Assembly (NCBI GenBank): GCA_002049455.2
Contig: KV918915.1
Location: 107,717-171,716, forward strand
DNA from: Porphyra umbilicalis
Taxonomy: Eukaryota; Rhodophyta; Bangiophyceae; Bangiales; Bangiaceae
Reading direction: 5' to 3'
Length of the DNA stretch: 64,000 nt
Below are positions 35,391 through 46,142 of the stretch, piece after piece. A model generated the notes under the pieces. That model made no database searches. It was not told the DNA's origin and worked only from the letters and a program-made list of their open reading frames with translations. Position numbers and translations under genes: made by a program. Positions within the stretch are counted from its first letter, which is position 1; each line of letters starts with the position of its first letter.

Positions 35391-35856
35391 CTTCACCACC
35401 GCCACCTCCTCTCAGCTTTTTGCCTTAAAACAACACGGTTCTTTGTGGAATAAAACGTCCTGGATGCGTTCTCGCAGGTACTTCACGTCGGGACCGACCC
35501 TCCCCGACACAGCAACTTGCGAATGTGGACTGTCATCCCACCGTAGCCGGGCATACGGTTGTGCAACGCCCAAGACGTGTTCACGGACGGCGCTCATCAG
35601 AACTGAGCATCGCAACACAGGTTATCTGGGGGGTCGGGCGCAGTTTGACCACCCCTTCAACACATGCCGTCCTGGGTACTTCAAGGAGGAGAACAAATCT
35701 GATCCCGACGTTGTTCTATCGACGACGCAATCTCAATCGGCTGGCACTTGTTCAATTCGACGTCCGCCTATTATTTATACAGTAATAGCCTCAATGTCCA
35801 GAGATTGCGAACGTTTTCTTCGATGCAGCCACCGTTATGGGGCGTGTTGCACAACC

Positions 35857-37370
35857 CTAGCCGAGCAGCTTGGGCTGAACGATTTGAGGCGCTTGCGACT
35901 CCGACCAGATCGACACTTCGTTGCCTTTGCGGTCGCTGGCGTAGACATGCAACCATCTGACCAGACGCGCTCCCAGAGCGTCAGTGCCCGGCAACGAGCG
36001 CAAGGAAATAGAAAGCAAGGCAAGCCAACCCTTTATGAGCATGGGCACGAGGGGCGTAGGCATCGGGTGTCACGATAGGAGAAGTAAAACGAGTTGAAAC
36101 GAGCGGACTCGTTCTCGGCCTTCGCGTGCGGGTGCTGGAGCTTGTAGGCGACCGCCAAGTTCATAAACGCGAGCTGTACAATGCGGTGCGCCATGAACGA
36201 CGCCGGGGACATGTACGCCAAGTGCCCCCGGAACTTGACGGACACAGAATGTTGCACCTCCGCCGCCTGTGTCGACACCCCGTTCGTCACCGACAGCGAC
36301 TCGTCCGGGAAATATAAACACGAGCAGGTGTGGCCCTTGGCATGGACCCGGTCGAGGCAAAACCGAACGCCGTAGTGGGAGATGATGGACCGCACGCGCT
36401 GCATTGCATTGCGGTCCATCTTGTAGGCCACGTCGTAAAACACGACCTTAGGCAACTTGGGGAAGCGCTCCAAGATCACCGACAAGGCGTCGGCCACGCT
36501 CTCGGCCTCAAACATGACCCGGAAGCCCATCGTGACGACGTGGGGGCAGACGACGTTGAACACCCCGGCCCTCAAATCCGTGTGCTTAGGAAACGACTTT
36601 GCGCAGCGGTCACCCGCGTCCTCCAGCGCTGCCTGCGCCCCCTTGTTGCGCCTTGAGCGCGCCGACGCCGCCTGCCGCTTTCTCCCCTTGGCTCTGGGAG
36701 TAAAAATGGCCGGCCGCACACGCCTCAAAAAGCCAAAAAACTCAAAGGACGTGAAGGGGGAGTCGATGTTCTTGGCCGCAAGCATCGGATCTGTCGCGGC
36801 ATACGTCTCAAACTTCTCGACCGAGGTCTCTTTCCACAATTTGCAGTAGTCTCTGGTTCTCGACTGCCCGTTGTCCGCTGCCCGATCGGCCGCCGCGACG
36901 AAGGCGGCATCTGCCACGGCGTCAACCTCGACTGTAAACTGTAGGAGAACGCCGACGGCTTTGCGCATGGACGAGTTCGTCTTGAGCATGCCGCCCACGC
37001 GGCCGAAGAAATTGGCCACAAAACCGACGGCATTGGCCGCCTCGGCGTGCTGGATCCACGACGCATCACAGTCGGTTTGCAACTCTAACGCCAGAGCGCG
37101 TATGGGGGCGAGAGGGTGACCTTGAAAAAGGTTGACGACGGGATCCCCCAACAGGGCAAGCACAAACGGCCTTACAGCTGCCCAATGCGTGGAGCTTGCT
37201 TCATAAACGGAGAGGTCGGGGCTGCAGGTGCCGGTACGGGAGTGCCAGGGGACGACGGGCGGTCCCGCCGCGCGGCTCTTGCGCCCTCGAGGCGTCGGCA
37301 CTGCATGCCCGTCCGGGACCAGGTGGTCATCCCGCGACGAAAAAGCGCTCGCACAGTGACCGCACATTGA
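35857..37370 (-). pseudogene. KDZ-like transposase fragment
   Basis: Homologous over about 390 residues to the 47.5-52.2 kb protein. Shared segments in order are: a region with FVLALLG...FQGH, a PFTSFEFFGF segment, then GVFNVVCPHV, FYDVAYKMDRNA, a CLDR-x-H...C...PDES block and AAEVQHSVS. The conserved Asp, Cys and His residues of these blocks look like the catalytic core of the group. The N-terminal zinc modules are missing; upstream sequence is unrelated low complexity. Near 36050 the protein-like phase shifts, so the first phase ends at TAA 36033-36035 while the shifted one runs to about 35857. There is no Ulp1 domain. Confidence 0.7.
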
Positions 37371-37762
37371 GCACTCGCACAATGAGCACACGCACAATGA
37401 CGGCGCAAAGAGCGCGCGATCAGTGACCGCGCAAAGTGCAACCGCATCATGTCGACGGCGCCCGATCTGGCTGCGGCTGGGTAGGGTGGCCGGTGTTTCG
37501 GTTCCATGGGTCGATCGATGAAGGTGGTCAATGGTCATGGCGGGGAACAGATCGTCACGGCGTGAGATTGGCGTCGAAAAAAGTACTGCAAGTACGCGAA
37601 TCAGACGAAAACCCCCCCCCCCTAAAACCCCCCCAGCGAGCCCCCCCCGATTCGGGCGGCCGCCGCATCCCCCCCCACGTGGCGCGCCCGGAACCCCCCC
37701 CACCCTTCCCCCCCCCACGAGCGAAATATCACTAGTCCATCGAGAATCACAATTACTGCCTC

Positions 37763-37770
37763 ACGACGCG
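37763..37770. repeat. 8-bp target site duplication, right copy (ACGACGCG)
   Basis: Matches 32595-32602 and bounds the 5.16-kb insertion. Confidence 0.9.
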
Positions 37771-38220
37771 AGTGCCGGGGCGGTGGCAGCCGGCGCCGAC
37801 AGCATTAGTCGGAGGCCGCTGCCAGTAAGTTAATATGGCTGACGCTTCTCAGATACTCGTTCACCGTGAATTCTCTTCCCTTGGTCAGCTGTCACCGTCC
37901 TTGCTCTTTATCCGTGCGGCATCACGAGATCTCGCTCACGAGGCTGAAAACGTAGCCTCCCTGTCCTTGCGTTCCTCCCGATTTGGCCAGTCATAAATCC
38001 GGTGCTGTCGAGAATCGGGCGGATCGGATGCCCCTGATCGATACGAATGCGGAAGTGGGCATCAACGGGTGGGATGTGCTGCGCTTCGCGCTCCGTTTTT
38101 TCTTCTGAGGACCCGAGGGCCACCCTCTGATACGTCTACAAAGTTTGGGGTCGATTGATATACATGCGCCGAAACCAGAGCCGTTTTTCCATAGGACTAA
38201 TAAGATGAGATAGACTTTAG
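37771..38220 (-). repeat. Right arm of the inverted duplication, distal part
   Basis: Reverse complement of 26751-27200 with few differences (for example, two of 71 residues differ in a shared frame). It ends with CTTTAG at 38220, mirroring CTAAAG at 26751. No target duplication of the whole structure is evident. Confidence 0.9.
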
Positions 38221-39760
38221 CAATGTCTGCTTTTCTCTGCGCTCGTCACTGCTGGTACTGCTCCCGACCAGGACATCTCCCCTATGGATAGTCACCCCAG
38301 TAACCTGCACTACCCTACCCTCCCCGCACCTTCACCCCCCCCGCATGCATATCACTTGTGCTGCCAAAAACGGCAGCATCATAGCCCCACGCCACTCAGG
38401 CCGAACGGGTGACATCCACGCCCCTCAGATGAGCGGAAGCTGGTCTCTGTCGTCTCCAAAGGTGCGAGAAGCACCTCATCGCATTGGTACACTTGTACTT
38501 TCGTTGGGGGGTGGTGGTCTGGGGTTGGATGCTTGACGTTTTGTATACCCTGCGTAGACTGCCCTGATGGGCGGTGAGGTGGGTTAGGACTGCTGTGGCA
38601 CAGTCTCTGTGGACGGGCACTGCCCCTGAAAGCCGCAGCTTTACTCTTCTCTATCGAGAAACGAGCCAAACGAGCTGCATGTAGCGCATGTACGACCGCC
38701 GTGCAACCAGATACAGACAATCTGTACGGCACCGTGCAAGACTCATGCAACGATTCGGTGCACTTCATGCAAGCGTCGAGCAAGCGCCGTACAAGAACTT
38801 TGTACGAAAAGCACCCGATCCGTACAAGAAATCGAGGCTTGTATCAGCTTGTATCCAACTGTATTCAAGCAGATACAAGATCTTCCAGGGACATGGTCTA
38901 AGCCCCACTGTGCGGGGGTATGGCAACGAGGCAGTCAGAGCGGCCGCACATCGCCGAACCACCTGGCTGATCAATTTGAAGTGGTCAACGAAAGCTCCTG
39001 TCTGCCCGGGCAATTAATCGTAAATACAACCAAGTCGTTTGTCGTTTGGCTTGGTTAGTTTCTTGAAAGCAACCTGATTCATCGAACCATCTGTAGATTC
39101 AACATGAACTTACAACCCTGGTCCGCGCGCTCGTGGGGGGGTGCCGGATGCCGGTATCGATTGTCTGAATCGCAAGGCTGATTTATCGATTCTGCGCCGC
39201 TGCTGACAGATTCGACCACAATCTGCATGGATTGCAACCAAGCTCAAGTGGACCGATAAGAATCAATCGGTCCCAGAATGGGGTGGCGGATGTATTCTGG
39301 ACCGCCCCGATCTGCCGCGCATTTCCACGGGGCCGGGGACGGGTCGTCCGTGGTCCAGTTGGAATCCGCCTCCATGGCGCCATCGTCGTCGTCGCGTCGT
39401 CTGCGCGGTGTCGTCGACGCGCCCATCGCCATGGCGACGCCCCCATCGTCCCGCGAGACGAAGACGTTACCCGAGTCGTGCCTGCATTTCTTCTCGGCGC
39501 TGTAGCCCGGGTTGCTGCACACGTTGTGCGTTGTGTTGCCCCGTTGCTTGTCGTTCTTTTTCGCGTCAGTGACGATACTTCCGCGCGCGTCGCGTCGCTT
39601 TTATTGGGAGCGGACGGGTGAGCTTGCGGTGACCATGACCGCCATTCTCTCGGTACCTCCATGATTGTTATTGTTCTCTTTGTTGACTTTGCTCTTACGT
39701 GATCTTCCTTTTTCCCTGTGGCTCACATTACCTGTTCTCTTGGTCCTCACCCAACAGGCG
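38221..39760. other. No gene; motif clusters of transposon-end type
   Basis: Holds a second cluster of GTACAAG, CTTGTATC and TGCAAG words at 38700-38890. The segment CTTCCAGGGACATGGTCTAAG there is a diverged copy of sequence at about 31030-31060 in the opposite orientation. At 39076-39264 GATTC or GAATC occurs six times. Small frames at 39.2-39.6 kb have no support. Confidence 0.45.
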
Positions 39761-42048
39761 ATGGAGGCCGATGTCGGTACCGTCCCGGCCGTCCCTGCGG
39801 CCGTCACTGCCGTCCCCGACGTCCCTGCCGCCGTCCGCGCCGTCCTCGCCCTACCCGCCGTCGCTGCCGCCGTGCCTGCCATCCCTGCCGTGCTCGCCGG
39901 CGTGCCCGACGTTCCCTCCGTGCCTTTCGAGCCGGCTAGCGTACCCGCCGTGCCTGCCGTGCCTGCCGTCCCCGACGCGCCCGACGAGGAGAACATGCAG
40001 TTCTTCCGGTCCTTGGGCATTGGGGACAGCACCAAGGTGGCCTTCCTTGCTCGCCTGTTGGAGGCCTTTCATGAGGTCGCCATGAAGCTGGACGAGCACC
40101 TAGCGCCGACAGGGGCCATCCTGCACGCTGCTATTAGCCGGATGTGCGAGGGCGACAACCACATGGACGGCCCTCAACACCGATGGATTCGCATCGTCGA
40201 CCGCATTGGCTTCTTCTCGGACGATGACGAGCGCGCAAGCCGAGTGATCAACTTGGCGCTTTCATTTGCGTACCGGCAAAAGGAGCTTGACGCGGCCGCC
40301 ACAGCCATTGCCCTAAGATTGGAGCGCAGGCGTGCAGCTGTTGGTCGGGATCCCTCGGAGGGCGCAACACTGGGACAAGAGCACTCGGGGGGAGCAGCTG
40401 TCGGACAGGGCGACGTGGCGGACGATGACGAGGTGCCTGCCGGGGGGGTTGTCGTCCGTATTGAAGGTTCTAGCGGAGGCAGCGGGCCCAAGGCATCGGG
40501 GGACGGAGTTGTGGAGCCCCACCTGTCCGACGACGACGGCCTTGACGTACCCCTTGGCGGTGCCGTCGTGCGCCGAGACGTTGCCGGTCAACCAAGCTCC
40601 GATGGACGTGGTGAGCTGCCCAAAGGCGGCGTCCTCGTCGTAGCTCGACGTGACCCACCCGGTGGTGCGGCTTCCACACGTGAACCGCTGCTGCGGCAGC
40701 TGCCGCTACCACGGCCGCGGCCGCCGCTGCTACCGCCGCTGCTGCCGCGGCTGATGAGGCACGCGCGTCGGCGCTCGTGGAGGTGGTGGGTTTCGCCAAG
40801 ACCACTGACCGTGACACTCCCCCGCCGCTGCTCAAGTCCTCTGACGAGGCGGTTGCATGCGTCACGCGTGTGCTCGACTTGATTCGGTAGCGCGACGACT
40901 GCAAAGACGTGCTACGCAAGCTACACGTCGATGGCCTGGTCTGCCTGGCTCGCCTTCACGGCGGTCAGGCTGTGGAAGGCGTGATCGCAGCCAACAACGT
41001 GGAGACGGATTGGGCACCCGTGCGCACCCTTCTCAAGAAATGGTGGCCGTCATGGAGCATCCCTGCTGGGTCTCAACCCATGACACCCGTCCAAGGGACC
41101 GCCGCGGCCGTCCTCAACCCTCTTCGGCGAGCGCAATCGTCGAACTGGGTTATGTGCGTCGACATGACTACCACAAACGTGGCTATCCGCCAGTGGTTGG
41201 GCAAGGCCGAGCGGTACTTTAAGGTGAATGAGCTGACCGACACTATCGGCGTTGTGCGCATGGCCCCCTCACTCAAGCCGCCAATGGCTAACACCATTGC
41301 CTCGATGCTGCTGGTCGGTACGTGGGACCCCACCTTTTGCTCTCTCGTGCCGCAGCTGGCAACGGCCGGACGCGCCCCAACCCCCCGTGCTGCGCCGCTT
41401 GAGGATGCCGCGTGCCACAAATTCGAGGCGTCGGGTGTGAGTGAGGCCGCCTCGTTGATTTCGACGCGAGCGGTCGGCGGTATCGCGGTACTGACTACAC
41501 CGCTCGCGCCTGTGTGTCCTCAGCGCTCCCAGGACGAGCTCATGGCTGATCGTCAAGCCGAGATTGACAAGCTCCTTGCGGCTGACAAGACTATCAATGC
41601 AGCAGCCAGCCGAGCCCTTCGCATCGATGCTCGACGTCGGCAAGTGCCAGCGCCTGCGACGAGCGCCCGCGAGTCGGCTGGTCGTAGCCGAGCATGTCCG
41701 CGAGCCGGTCCCAGTCGGCGCAAGAAGGGCGTGCCCCAAAGCTCGAGCGCCGGGCAGTCGGGCGCCTCGCATGGAAACTCTGCCGTCCAACGCGACGATG
41801 GCACTTCAAGGGCGTCTGATGCGTTGAGCTTGAGCCAAGTGACAGCAGCCCTACCTCTTCCTGACGCAGTAGAGGGTGCGTCCGGGCCTGTCCAAGATGA
41901 GTGCGATTCCGTGGGCGCCCCTGCTTCTTTGGCCATGTGCCCCTCTGGACCGGAGCCTCTCCCCGACGCGTCTTTTTCTCAGGGTTCTTGTCTGCCCGAG
42001 TTGGATGTACCAATCTTGGATAGTGGGGAGGATGGTGGAACCGACTAA
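39761..42048 (+). CDS. Large unknown protein, convergent partner of the Pif1-like helicase
   Basis: Start chosen at ATG 39761, just after a pyrimidine-rich tract ending in CAACAG that may be a splice acceptor. The N-terminus is a Val/Pro/Ala repeat (VPAVPA). It is followed by a globular-looking region (MQFFRSLGIGD to about residue 220), a Gly/Asp-rich linker and a poly-Ala stretch. Around 40685 a frame change is needed. TAG 40888-40890 then interrupts the second phase. The C-terminal 380 codons are again globular (KLHVDGLVCLARLHGG; NWVMCVDMTTTNVAIRQWLG) and end in a polar tail, TAA 42046-42048 and a nearby AATAAA (42050-42055). No family recognised. Tight convergence with a transposon-type helicase suggests one mobile unit. 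Confidence 0.55.
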
Positions 42049-42065
42049 CAATAAATGTAATAATG

Positions 42066-44738
42066 CTACAACCGTCGACCGTCTCGGTATAGCTGCAAAG
42101 CATCCGGGTCAGCAATCACACGACTACCGCAAAAAGAGCGCACGTACGTGCGCCTCTTGTCGGGCACCCGGCTCATTGCAGCCAGCACCATGCCCGACCC
42201 AAACGCCTCCCCCACATCCAACACAGCCTCTGACAAGGTAAGGCTCTGAGACCGATGGACAGTGATGCCCCAGCCCAGGACAAAAGGAACTTGAACGCGC
42301 ACAGCGACAGTCCCCGGTCGCGACAGAATACGAGACTCAAAGTCAATGAGTGGACAGCACACTCCTACCCAATCGGCGCCCGCCCCACGCACTCCTTGCC
42401 TCCCCGGAGAAGTACCGTCCGGCAACTCGTGCTCCTCAAAGCGCACGACAGGGGTCCCTTAGACCTCATCATCCACCACATGACCAATGCTGCCGTGGTA
42501 CAGGCCGAGCCCAAGGAACTGGTTGCTCGTCAGCATGACGCGTGCACCACGACAATGCTCCACCCGTCGGGGAGCCACACAATCGATGAGGGCGGCGTCG
42601 CGCACCTGCGCGGATACGCTGCCAAGGTTGGGCGGGTCCACGTTGCGGTCGCGGTTCGGGTCCTCCTTGACATTGTGGATGGCAAAGGAGACTGTCGGTG
42701 GTGCACCGGCGCACAGCCGCCGCAAGCACGCCTTGTTGTGGCTGTCCAAGTCCTCGTGCCGCGGCATGATGTGGAGCACCTTGTACTGCAGCGCCTTGTC
42801 CGCCTCGTCCGTCACCGAGCGCTCGTCCATCAGCGACTGCAAAGCGTACGTGCACCGCCCGAAGCGAGCGTCGTGGATGGCCGCGATGAAATCGGGCTGG
42901 CCTTGGCGGTGCACGCGCGTGAGCTCTACAAATCCGGCTCCAAACAACGACGGCCAGCAATGGCCCGCAAAGGCCATCTTGCCAAACGGGGGGCGCAACT
43001 GCAAAAAATCGGCGAAGGTGTAGATGACAGCCGCCGGCTTACCCCGCCGGGACTGCTGCAGAAGCTCGTGCATGACTTCGAGGTTGTCGGCCGGCACCAT
43101 CGAGATCTCGTCGATCAATAGGACCTCTAACTTGGAGAGCCGCCGCGCGATCGGCGGCCACCGGTCGAGCGCCAGCAGGCGAGCAGCTTCTTAGGCGGGG
43201 TCGTCCGACAGGAGCTTGTAGTCCTTCATAAAGCCTAAAAAGATATGGTAGGTGACTCCCATGGCCGTCTTGGCAGCTCTCCCGGTCGGCGCAACGACCA
43301 CGACAGCTCCGGTGCCCGTCAGCCGGCTGCGCATGAAGATGGCAAACGCCCGCAGAAACGACGTCTTGCCCACCCCGGGACCTCCAGTCACAAACGTGCT
43401 TAAGCCGCCCTCGAACAGACTCTGAAAAACAGCGGTCCAAGACCGGTCGGCAGCCATCCGCGTCAGTGGGCCTGGCAGCGGCGGTTGACTCGCCCTTGGC
43501 GAGCCCCTGTCGACCACCTCTGCAGGGCTCCGTGACGGAGTGGTTTCAAGGCTACTCAAGGCGTCGCCTCCAGCAGTGCCGCCGGGGTGATCGTCACCGC
43601 GGCCACTCGTCGCCACGAGCAAACGGCAGCCCGCCTCGTCAGGCGCCGCTGACTCCACCCGCCGCTGAGCGCCAATTGAAGCGTCCCGGCGCATGCCATC
43701 CTCCAGATCTTCATGGTCCCAAGTCGCGACCGACTCCGCCACCATGCGGTGGATGCTCTCAAACGTGAACGTACCCTGGCCCGGGTCGCCGGGAGCCACC
43801 CACGCCGGATTCTTGCCGTCCAAAGGCCCGTCCTCCTTGCCACACCTTCGTGAGCGGTAACCACCGACGTTGGCCGACTGGAAGCTCGGCCCTGCTCCCG
43901 AGCGACGAGAGCCGCAGGCGCCACTGGACGTGGCTCCGACCAAGAACACGGCTGCTCCACACGGGCAGGGTGATGGAGGGGGGGAGACGTTGCTCGGCCG
44001 CGCACCCCGAGATGAAAAGGGCGTCTTCGCCGTTGGCGCCGAAGCACCTCGGTTGGCCGACCCGTACAAGTGGCAGCCGTGCCGGGGACCGGCGCCAGCA
44101 ACTGCACCTGGCATCGCGGACAAGCAGTTGTCAGTAGCCCGTCCCGGACCACTTCCCGAGACCATCGAGGACGAGGCGACCGACAGCGGCGCGGCAGAGT
44201 CGCCCATCCGAGCACGCTTGTGGACGGGGGACACGTCCGCCGACCGCGTCGACGACAAATCTACGGGCGGGCGCTCCCGGGTGTTTCCCGCTGGTCCAAT
44301 CTCAAGCGGGGACCGAGCGGCGGGCGCCGGCATCGCCAGCTTCTCAGCGGATGGGGAACTTGATGGAGCAGTAGTCAATGCAAGCCGCTGCATCGCCACA
44401 CTTGCGTCGTTAGCCAGCCACAGATAGGCGTCAGTAGCGGCTTGAAAGCCCGCCGCCACGCACATTTCAGACGCGGTTGCTTGCATCAGCAACACAGCAC
44501 CCCCAACGCCAGAGGTGTCGATCTCAAAACACGCCCGCGCATCTTGGCCATCGACGGCGAGCCAGGTAGTGGAGCCCACCGTCGCCGGCACCGCCGCAGG
44601 CGGCTGGCCGACGACACCGGCCGTCACAGCTGCGATTGCGTCGGGGTTGGTGAGCCAGCACATGGCCGTCTCCGATGAAGCAAACGAGCGGCAGGCGAGC
44701 AGAGTGCCAAGCTCCATGGCCAGCAGCTGTTGAGCCAT
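42066..44738 (-). CDS. Pif1-like DNA helicase with two in-frame TAA codons
   Basis: Superfamily 1B helicase expected to unwind DNA using ATP. From the ATG at 44738 (MAQQLL) the frame holds about 890 codons. The N-terminal 430 are uncharacterised, with a short CPCG motif. Then come Walker A GGPGVGKT (about residue 450), motif II LLIDEISMV (about 543), motif III with ADFLQL, an LTRVHRQGQPDF segment and the C-terminal GITVHRSQSLTL/AMSRV motif (about 828). All core motifs are present and in phase, but TAA at 43191-43193 and 42459-42461 interrupt it; the end is TAG 42066-42068. Pif1-type helicases occur both as host enzymes and in Helitrons. No HUH replication-initiator domain is visible, so a Helitron is not shown. 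It converges on the unknown plus-strand gene, 17 bp away. Confidence 0.8.
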
Positions 44739-45413
44739 GCTGCTGGCATCGGAGGCGTGGAGGAGAACAGAGGTGAGGGGGGTGATGACTGCAAGCAGCG
44801 GGCGCGAGCCCACCGCCGCACCTGCGGGTGGCATCCTACCACGGGAGCGTGCACCAAAAATGGGAAGAGGGCGGGGGGGGGGTGGGGAGTGGCCCCGCAC
44901 AAGTCAAGCGAGTGCGGCGGTGGGGACCGCCCGGAAGGAGAGGATGGTGTGGAACGGGGGAAGCGACCCGACCGCGACAGCAGCCCACCGCGCAACAAAA
45001 AACACTCGTGGGTGGGTGGGGACCATTCACAGCGGCAGGAAGATAGAGGAAGACCGAGCACCCGCGGAAGCGCAACGGGAAAGAGGGGGAGGGAGACGCA
45101 CGACAGGCGCACGCCAAGGTGGGCCCAAATGGGACCAGAAGCATGCCTCTGCGGGGGGGGGTACACACGCCCGAGAACGCTGACCGGGTGTCCGAAAGAG
45201 GCAGAAAGGGCGCCCGAATCAGCACCCCGAGCCCTCATTTGGGGGGGTGATCAAGGCCTGGACAACAGCGCAGAAGTTAATAAGCAAGCTATCGCAGGAA
45301 TTATCGTGACCTCAAGGCATTCCCAGTGGTGAAAACTGCGTCATGTCCCGCTTTTTGAAAAATACGCGCAGGCTAAATTGTAATGCGGCAGGCCTCGAGC
45401 GGCACCAGAAGCG
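44739..45413. other. No supportable gene
   Basis: Upstream of the helicase ATG. Contains G runs and purine-rich sequence. The minus-strand helicase frame stays open to 44900, so a somewhat earlier start is possible. Confidence 0.4.
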
Positions 45414-46142
45414 CTAAGCGGCGTCGACCGCCCGACCAGATGGGCTGCCTGCAACGGGGATATGAAGCGAGACCGGATCTATAGATAAAACCAGAAAACT
45501 GCAACGCGTTTTCGAAAGAGCGGTGGTAGCCACATCCAAACCACAGTAGACGTCTTTTCGGATGAAGAGCGCCATCGGAGAAGAACGAATCGGACACAAG
45601 CTTTTACGGATGCGCTGACCAGGCTCCCGATCCGATCTCAGTCTTTGTTGGCGGAGCGGGGCTGTTTCCCCATTGTCGATCACAGCTCTGTGCCACCCGG
45701 ACCCCGTGGAACCCGAAGCAAAATTAGAACGTTTTTCGCATGTGGCTACAATCCAATTCACATGGAAGCTATCAGCCACATTTTGGACAGTTATCTGTTG
45801 GTAGTCCTCGTGGTATTCATGCCTTGTGTGGCATACTGAGGCTGCTGAAGGGGGTGCTCCCGACCAATTATTGCTGTATTGTGCAACGATCATCGATGAA
45901 TCGAACATCCCTCTTCCACGAGAGACTTTGTCGTAAAAGGTATTTTTTGTGATCGTTCTGGCTTTGGCATGATCCTTTTCGAAGGCCGCCGCATCCGCCC
46001 AGTCGGACGCCCCGTGCTCGATCCCAGACCTTCTTTTGCTGCCGTCTGGGGGGGGTTCCTGTGGCAGCTGGGGCGGCGGAGAGCTGCCTTGCTTCGATTT
46101 TGGCCCTTCTGAGAGGGGGCACTTCCGATGTATGGCAGACAC
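45414..46142 (-). CDS. Uncharacterised protein fragment
   Basis: A 242-codon frame whose middle (about 60-150) is protein-like and unlike the local GC-rich composition: SMIVAQYSNNWSG, HTRHEYHEDYQQ, NVADSFHVNWIV. The front and rear look less convincing. No family recognised. Confidence 0.3.
   Translation of the reverse strand: MSAIHRKCPLSEGPKSKQGSSPPPQLPQEPPPDGSKRRSGIEHGASDWADAAAFEKDHAKARTITKNTFYDKVSRGRGMFDSSMIVAQYSNNWSGAPPSAASVCHTRHEYHEDYQQITVQNVADSFHVNWIVATCEKRSNFASGSTGSGWHRAVIDNGETAPLRQQRLRSDREPGQRIRKSLCPIRSSPMALFIRKDVYCGLDVATTALSKTRCSFLVLSIDPVSLHIPVAGSPSGRAVDAA

Larger units (their letters stand above)
32603..37762 (-). mobile_element. 5.16-kb KDZ-like transposon, internally degraded
   Basis: An insertion flanked by the 8-bp duplication ACGACGCG. 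The two ends are imperfect inverted repeats: the left end starts CATGTAGTAAT and, read inwards, the right end starts GAGGCAGTAAT; both then share TCGA and GACT words within the first 33 bases. It carries a transposase fragment (minus strand, 35.9-37.4 kb) homologous to the larger gene at 47.5-52.2 kb, and 2.5 kb of GC-rich degenerate repeats. It lacks the zinc fingers and the Ulp1 protease of the other copy, so it is not autonomous. KDZ/Zisupton-type and hAT elements both make 8-bp duplications; the coding content favours KDZ. Confidence 0.75.

Noticed and set aside
42066..44738. Helitron call for the Pif1-like helicase
   Set aside because: No HUH replication-initiator domain, no TC or CTRR ends with a hairpin that I could identify.
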